Origin: Pomphorhynchus laevis
Lineage: Eukaryota; Acanthocephala; Palaeacanthocephala; Echinorhynchida; Pomphorhynchidae
Length of the DNA stretch: 64,000 nucleotides
Reading direction: 5' to 3'
Assembly: GCA_012934845.2 (NCBI GenBank)
Contig: WNNJ02001862.1
Coordinates: 1-64,000 of the forward strand
The position numbers and the translations under genes were made by a program. The notes under the pieces are model-generated. The model saw nothing but the letters and a program-made list of their open reading frames with translations. It had not been told where the DNA came from and ran no database searches. The first letter of the stretch is position 1; every line of letters begins with the position of its first letter. Of this stretch, positions 59,445 through 64,000 are shown one piece after another.

Positions 59445-59578
59445 TTAGCATGTTTTCCTGTGAATTAATGTCATTGGCATTTGCGGATTAATGCAGATTC
59501 GAAACTGCATCTGAAATTCGGCAATAGCAAATCCAGTGATGTAATTTCTAAAGTAGTCATCATAACGAATATGTTGAG
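59445..59578 (-). CDS. Possible antisense exon, weakly like peptidase M2 (ACE)
   Basis: On the minus strand an excellent acceptor, GTTATATTTTCCAG, precedes HIRYDDYFRNYITGFAIAEF and QMQFRICI, then a stop at 59445. RYF-x-x-x-I...FQ-x-QF-x-x-C resembles the segment after the active site in angiotensin-converting-enzyme-like proteins, but the match is loose and spacing differs. Not more than a candidate. If real, it is a gene piece nested in antisense in the RBM24-like intron. Confidence 0.22.
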
Positions 59579-60513
59579 CTGGAAAATATAACTCTCGAGT
59601 ATCCGGAGAATATTGGACTTTGGGTAATAACCAAATGAATAGTGTTTTAGTTACAAGTCGACGAAATGAAGTGTATTTTGCAGGGATCATTTTTTACATA
59701 CAGGATTTACAGCTCAGTTTTCATTAAGCAATTCAAACTACCTCGTAATATGTCCCAGATATCATTTTTGGATATTTAGATATGGGAAAACAAAAGTTGT
59801 CTCAAATTGTACGTGATCGACTTTCGCGATCGGAAGTAACTTTAAAACAACGCATTTTATTGAAATTCGTTATACAATAATTTCAGTTCAATTAGTATGG
59901 GTGTTCAATGACCATATTTTTTACTCAACAGACTTGTGGTGCATTTCATTTTTAAATCAAATAAATTCATTGTAATATGCTATTTAAGAGTATAAATTCG
60001 TATATTTATATATTAGTAATTACTATTTATTAGTAATAATAATTAATTAATAATTAGTAATTAGTAATTAATATTTAGTAATAGATGAGATACTTAGTGT
60101 CGAATTAAATCTTGCATTAAATGGAAATAAATATCAAATGTTTTAAAACTAATGCTTATCCTGAATAAAAAGCGTATTTTTCATTTAAAAAAATATTCAT
60201 TTATAAGACAAAATCGCTATTATTTAAGTTATTTAAGTTGTTTTTATTCACTGCATTTAAAATTAATTTCAAATAAAATGTTTTTAAATTTTTAAATTAT
60301 CGAAAAGTAAAAATTTGACATTTTGTAAACTCATAATTTCGAAACTGATTATATCCAATATCAGTTTATCTTTGCGGTGTTTGGTGTAATGTTTTGATGT
60401 GCCATGCTTCTTGTTGTTGTTAAATATTGTCTGCATTTATTAAGTTTGATTTTTTAATGTTTAAAAAATCACATTTAACGTGATTTTGACAATTATTCAT
60501 TATTTTATTATTT

Positions 60514-60762
60514 ACATAAAATATTTACAATGTATAATATGTAGGTGTTGATGTATGGTGTAATTTATGATATACCATAAATTACATCTGTTCGATTTAC
60601 GTTATTATCAGTTCGATAATACTCTTCTGCACTATCTTTCATAATATAACGATAATTGGTGATTTTAGTTTAATGAACATAAAATATTTACAATGTATAA
60701 TATGTAGGTGTTGCTGTATGGTGTAATTTATGGTATACCATAATTTACATCTGTTCGATTTA
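60514..60762. repeat. Direct repeat, 86-bp unit with internal palindrome
   Basis: 60514-60599 and 60677-60762 are nearly identical (ACATAAAATATTTACAATGT). Each holds a palindrome; in the second copy it is perfect (half GTAATTTATGGTA). From 60800 to 61700 nothing else was recognised. Confidence 0.8.
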
Positions 60763-61724
60763 TTCATTTTTCATATGTTCAATTTATTCATTTTTAACTG
60801 TAAATTTAATTAACATTGTATTACAATGTTAATCAAATCAATTTGAGTTTTTATAATAAATCAATTTGAGTTTTTAATAATTAAATTCACAAATATTTGG
60901 TGTTTTCTACAATTGATATGTATTCCACATATCACATATTTCGTTTGCTTTAAACAATTTGAATTTTGCACTGAGTCCGTTTTTAATACGTTTTAATTGA
61001 TCGAAATCGTAATTGAAAAATCGTCAAGATAATAACAAATAATAAATTTGGATGATAAATATTAAAAAATATTTATAATATATAAATATAAATATTAATA
61101 AATATTTATTATCCAAATTCTGTTTCCATGAATTTATCTGAGACTGAAAGAGAAGTGAATTTATCAGACGACAATTTATAAATTTATGGCAATTTATGCT
61201 TATTTTGAATGACACCTTTATTTATCACATATTTCGTATGCTTTGAACAATATATATTTTGAACAGTTTACATAGTCCGTTTTTAATACGCAATCATATT
61301 AAAAAAAAGTTTAAAACATAAACTCAGCGTAACTGTTAATTAAAATGCTAATTTAGAGTTCAAAAATTCGTCTTTCTATTTTCATTAATTTAATTATCTA
61401 TAATTAAATATTATTTCTTGAAATTTGCATAAAAAAATTTGAAATTGATATTTACAATTTAAATTTGCATCTGTAATGAATAAGTCAGTGAATAAAAAAA
61501 TTTTTATTTAAATTTTATTCTCGATAAAATTTGGTAATTATACTGATTCATCTAAAATGGACTGTCATTTTGATTGGTTACTTTCGCGTGCCAGTGAATA
61601 TGTTTGGTAAACACATAGTATATATTAGCCACATTAGATATACAAATTATATATAGTATCGTATGAGATCATGAAGATCGATTGAAATCGGGACTGGTGA
61701 TCCTTTGATGGATGCTTATTTATG

Positions 61725-62050
61725 TAATGAATAGTTGCTAAGTCACACGAGGTGACTTTCGCATTGAAAACCAGCTACAGAATCCTTCCTTCATGATATC
61801 CAATTCCATACACCCTGACTACAAACGGCCACTCGGATAAGTCAAATTTCAAAAGGCGAAGAGTTGGTAGTCAGCCTTCTGATGAGCACGGGGCTACCAA
61901 CATGTGGCAAAAAGCGTGCGAAACGAAAACGGTTGTGGCAATGTGGCCGTTAGTAGTCAGGGTGTATGAAATTGGATATCATGAAGGAAGGATTCTGTAG
62001 CTGGTTTTTAATGCGAAAGTCACCTCGTGTGACTTAGCAACTATTCATTA
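61725..62050. mobile_element. Foldback element with 108-bp inverted repeats
   Basis: Arms 61725-61832 and 61943-62050 are almost perfect reverse complements (for example CACACGAGGTGACTTTCGCA and GGAAGGATTCTGTAGCTGG). The 110-bp centre holds the hammerhead-like core described separately. TA dinucleotides at both outer ends would suit a mariner-type target duplication. It has no transposase, so it is a non-autonomous element or a foldback duplication. Confidence 0.8.
61862..61945 (+). ncRNA. Hammerhead-ribozyme-like core
   Basis: CTGATGA at 61879-61885 is followed by GCACG (61886-61890), a loop, CGTGC (61915-61919) and GAAAC (61920-61924). This is the order conserved box, stem II, conserved GAAA of a hammerhead. 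Stem II can extend inside the loop (GCTAC with GTGGC). Stem III would be very short (AC...GT) with GTT as cleavage triplet, and stem I pairs poorly. A competing hairpin GTTGGTAG/CTACCAAC overlaps. It may be a decayed or non-functional ribozyme. Confidence 0.3.
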
Positions 62051-62326
62051 TATATACAACGTATCATTCAAACACTCTAACCCTTTTCAAGTTAGTACTC
62101 AACTTGTTAGGTACTAACAAGTTATTATTTCAATGTATTTGCACAAAACTTTAATTAACTGGCAGCTGATTTAGAATAAAGTCAAAACTGAACATTGTAG
62201 GCTGGCTTTAGTGTTATCGCAGTTTTATTTGCGGTGTGGTAGAGATAGTGACATTATTTTTACAAAATAAGGTTGATAATTTCACATTTTATGTTGCACT
62301 TAAGATTGCAACCAATTTGCTATCAG

Positions 62327-62734
62327 GCAGCCCCAGCGCAACATCAATTCATTTCAAGTCAACCAAATATTTTACTATCAGCTGCGAATCCAAATGTGCT
62401 TGCTACCGCTGCAGGTTCCATATTGGATTTGGCGATTCAAAACAGTAATTCGCCTGCGATTTGTCAAGCGGCACAGATAAGTCTTATCGAGGCAGCCGTA
62501 GCTGCAAATCGGGGCTTAAGCGTACCACAAGCGACTACGCTCTATGCAGAACATTTCAACCAGCCGATAAGTATATCACCATCTGGTTTACATCAACAAT
62601 TCGCTTGGCCATCGACTGTGACACATGCTGGTTCGCATCCTTATGCTACAAGCAATGGACTACTTAATAATGGAATAGCAGCAGCACATCAATTGCAGTA
62701 TCCAACAACGATTTATGATCGTACTGCAATTTAA
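62327..62734 (+). CDS. Last exon, Gln/Ala-rich; likely 3' end of the RBM24-like gene
   Basis: An acceptor TTTGCTATCAG precedes 136 codons: AAPAQHQFISSQPNILLSA, NPNVLATAAGSILDLAIQNS, a long alanine- and glutamine-rich middle, and HQLQYPTTIYDRTAI then TAA at 62732-62734. RBM24/38 proteins have a low-complexity Ala/Gln/Tyr-rich C-terminal part after the RRM, and strand and order fit, but exons between 52.9 and 62.3 kb are missing, so assignment to that gene is inferred. An AATAAA lies eight bases after the stop. Phase 0 at the start. It could instead be the end of a separate RNA-binding or transcription factor gene. Confidence 0.6.
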   Translation, partial: AAPAQHQFISSQPNILLSAANPNVLATAAGSILDLAIQNSNSPAICQAAQISLIEAAVAANRGLSVPQATTLYAEHFNQPISISPSGLHQQFAWPSTVTHAGSHPYATSNGLLNNGIAAAHQLQYPTTIYDRTAI

Positions 62735-62741
62735 TTTGTAT

Positions 62742-62747
62742 AATAAA
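62742..62747 (+). terminator. Polyadenylation signal AATAAA
   Basis: The first canonical signal after the TAA at 62734. Very close to the stop; further A/T-rich signals follow, so the true site may lie downstream. Confidence 0.35.
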
Positions 62748-62984
62748 AATTTATTCTGTTTTTGCTTATTCAAATTAATCCTTTTAATTAATCCTATTAA
62801 TAGTGTTCCTATTAATACTGTAATTATATTTACATCTAACTACAATTGTATCTTAATTATTTGTGATTTAAATTACAACTTAAACTTTGAAATTTATAAT
62901 AATTACAGGAGAGAATGAAAAAGATTATGTTATTAAAATTCTAATAATAAATAAATTTAAAATCATTAGCGGAAACTTGTTATG

Positions 62985-63112
62985 GGTGGATACTAAATAA
63001 TATACTTTGCATAAGAATATAATACTAGATAATCAAATTTCATCAGAGGAAATACATCATTAGCACGTGTTTGGTCCCACTGCTATGTTGGGTTGAGGTA
63101 TAGCGGCCGAAA
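62985..63112 (-). repeat. Dispersed repeat family R, truncated copy
   Basis: AATTTCATCAGAGGAAATAC, ACTGCTATGTTGGGTTGAGG and GGCCGAAAC. Cut at 63112 by the inverted-repeat segment. Confidence 0.75.
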
Positions 63113-63120
63113 CTATAAAT

Positions 63121-63274
63121 TACAATTAGGAGAGAGTGAAAAAGATTATTTTATTAAAATTCTAATTTTCGATAACGACTGTAATCATCATCATGAACAA
63201 AATTGCATTACAAAAATTGAATTAAATTTTTGTAATATTAATAAAATAATCTTTTTAACTCTCTCCTAATTGTA
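63121..63274. repeat. Inverted repeat, arms of about 37 bp
   Basis: 63121-63158 (CAATTAGGAGAGAGTGAAAA) pairs with 63237-63274 (TTTTTAACTCTCTCCTAATT). A diverged direct copy of the left arm is at 62903-62940. Confidence 0.8.
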
Positions 63275-63319
63275 AATAATCCTAATGAGTAAACAATCAA
63301 TTTATAATGAATAATATAT

Positions 63320-63560
63320 TAAATCAATTCAGCTAATTGAGTCTACGTATGGATAGCGTAGCAGTTGGATATCATATCATAACTAGATAGCATAACTGGA
63401 TAGCATAGCAGTTCTTCGTGATGACCTTTAATCCTTATTCTGATACAACGTCTGTTATATATTAGTCAATTTATAAAAATGACTTTTATTTTAATATTCA
63501 ATTTATTATTTTAACTTGATTTAAATTATAAAAGATCTTATAACAATTATTTATTATTTT
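63320..63560 (-). repeat. Dispersed repeat family R, rearranged copy
   Basis: CAGCTAATTGAGTCTACGTA at the left, then GATAGCATAGCAGTTCTTCG, GATACAACGTCTGTTATATA and AAAATGACTTTTATTTTAA. The order of the parts differs from that of the full copies. Confidence 0.7.
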
Positions 63561-63564
63561 AGAA

Positions 63565-63830
63565 TAATATACATTAGATAATCAAATTTCATTAGAGAAA
63601 ATACATCATTAGCATGTATTTGGCCCCGCTGCAATGTTGAGTCGAGGAATAAGGTCCGAAACCAGATAACATAGCAATTCTTCATGATGACCTATAATCC
63701 TTATTCTTATACATCGTATATTATTTATTATACAATTCATAAATATTGACTTTTATTTTAAATTTCGATTTTAAATTTTAACTTGATATAAATATAAGTT
63801 GTATAACATATTATAACAATTATTTGTAAA
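63565..63830 (-). repeat. Dispersed repeat family R, copy
   Basis: AATTTCATTAGAGAAAATAC, TTTGGCCCCGCTGCAATG, GAAACCAGATAACATAGCAA and onward to AACTTGATATAAATATAAGT. It abuts the Penelope-like fragment. Confidence 0.75.
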
Positions 63831-63834
63831 AATT

Positions 63835-63945
63835 GTTTCTAAACGTAAATCACTACGCTCATATGTTTCGTTTACATTTAAATCATTATAATTTACCTCT
63901 TTGATCAGTATAAAAGGTTATTATTAACTTTATTATTAAAGTTAA
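63835..63945 (-). mobile_element. Penelope-like element fragment
   Basis: AATTGTTTCTAAACGTAAAT and CACTACGCTCATATG match 34553-34620. The rest of the window (63946-64000) is AT-rich without features. Confidence 0.6.
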
Positions 63946-64000
63946 TATATATTTTTATTAAATATATAATTTTTTTAATTTTATTTTTAATTTTATTTTT

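Noticed and set aside
61024-61215. Minus-strand 63-codon hydrophobic frame
   Set aside because: Composition is only Ile, Leu, Tyr, Lys and Phe, as expected from AT-rich DNA; no start context or relative.

Overview
This is a very AT-rich stretch of an invertebrate nuclear genome: most of it is repeat DNA, with a few host exons between. Three things point to a small-bodied invertebrate, possibly a nematode: two candidate introns of only 45 and 48 bp with acceptors ending TTTTAG or TTTGCAG, an RBM24/SUP-12-type RNA-binding gene, and a GATA-factor exon. The taxon cannot be fixed from sequence alone. Almost all real genes are split, so long open reading frames are a poor guide here; several exons below were found from splice sites and reading phase.

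Layout. 1-1130: AT-rich flank. 1131-10500: one 9.4-kb minisatellite of a 14-bp unit, with higher-order blocks. 10.8-18 kb: repeats plus two candidate split host genes, one at 12309-12598 (three tiny exons, weakly EF-hand-like) and one at 16536-17892 (three exons whose phases agree, family unknown). 18.6-23.4 kb: a tandem duplication carrying a possible polyprenyl-diphosphate-synthase exon, with a nearly full-length Jockey/R1-like LINE inserted at its internal boundary. 23.5-27.2 kb: a second, decayed copy of the same LINE.

27.3-32.6 kb: fragments of an unclassified reverse-transcriptase family, a cluster of short dispersed repeats with a conserved hairpin/pseudoknot-like core, and the isolated GATA zinc-finger exon at 29988-30097. 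32.8-36.5 kb: Penelope-like debris, a 22-bp tandem repeat, a diverged tandem duplication and another reverse-transcriptase fragment. 37.0-43.7 kb: a third LINE copy (plus strand), split by a broken Ty3/gypsy-type LTR element with recognisable LTRs and a short target duplication. 43.7-48.4 kb: AT-rich DNA, then further Penelope-like fragments.

From 49309 to 62734 the plus strand carries the RBM24/SUP-12-like gene: exon 1 and exon 2 together make one RRM, and a Gln/Ala-rich last exon is a likely but unproven 3' end. Its introns hold a hAT-type terminus, two foldback elements (one with a hammerhead-ribozyme-like core), a cluster of AP-1-like sites and a possible antisense exon. The right end is again dispersed repeats and a Penelope-like fragment. 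No tRNA, rRNA or CRISPR array was recognised.
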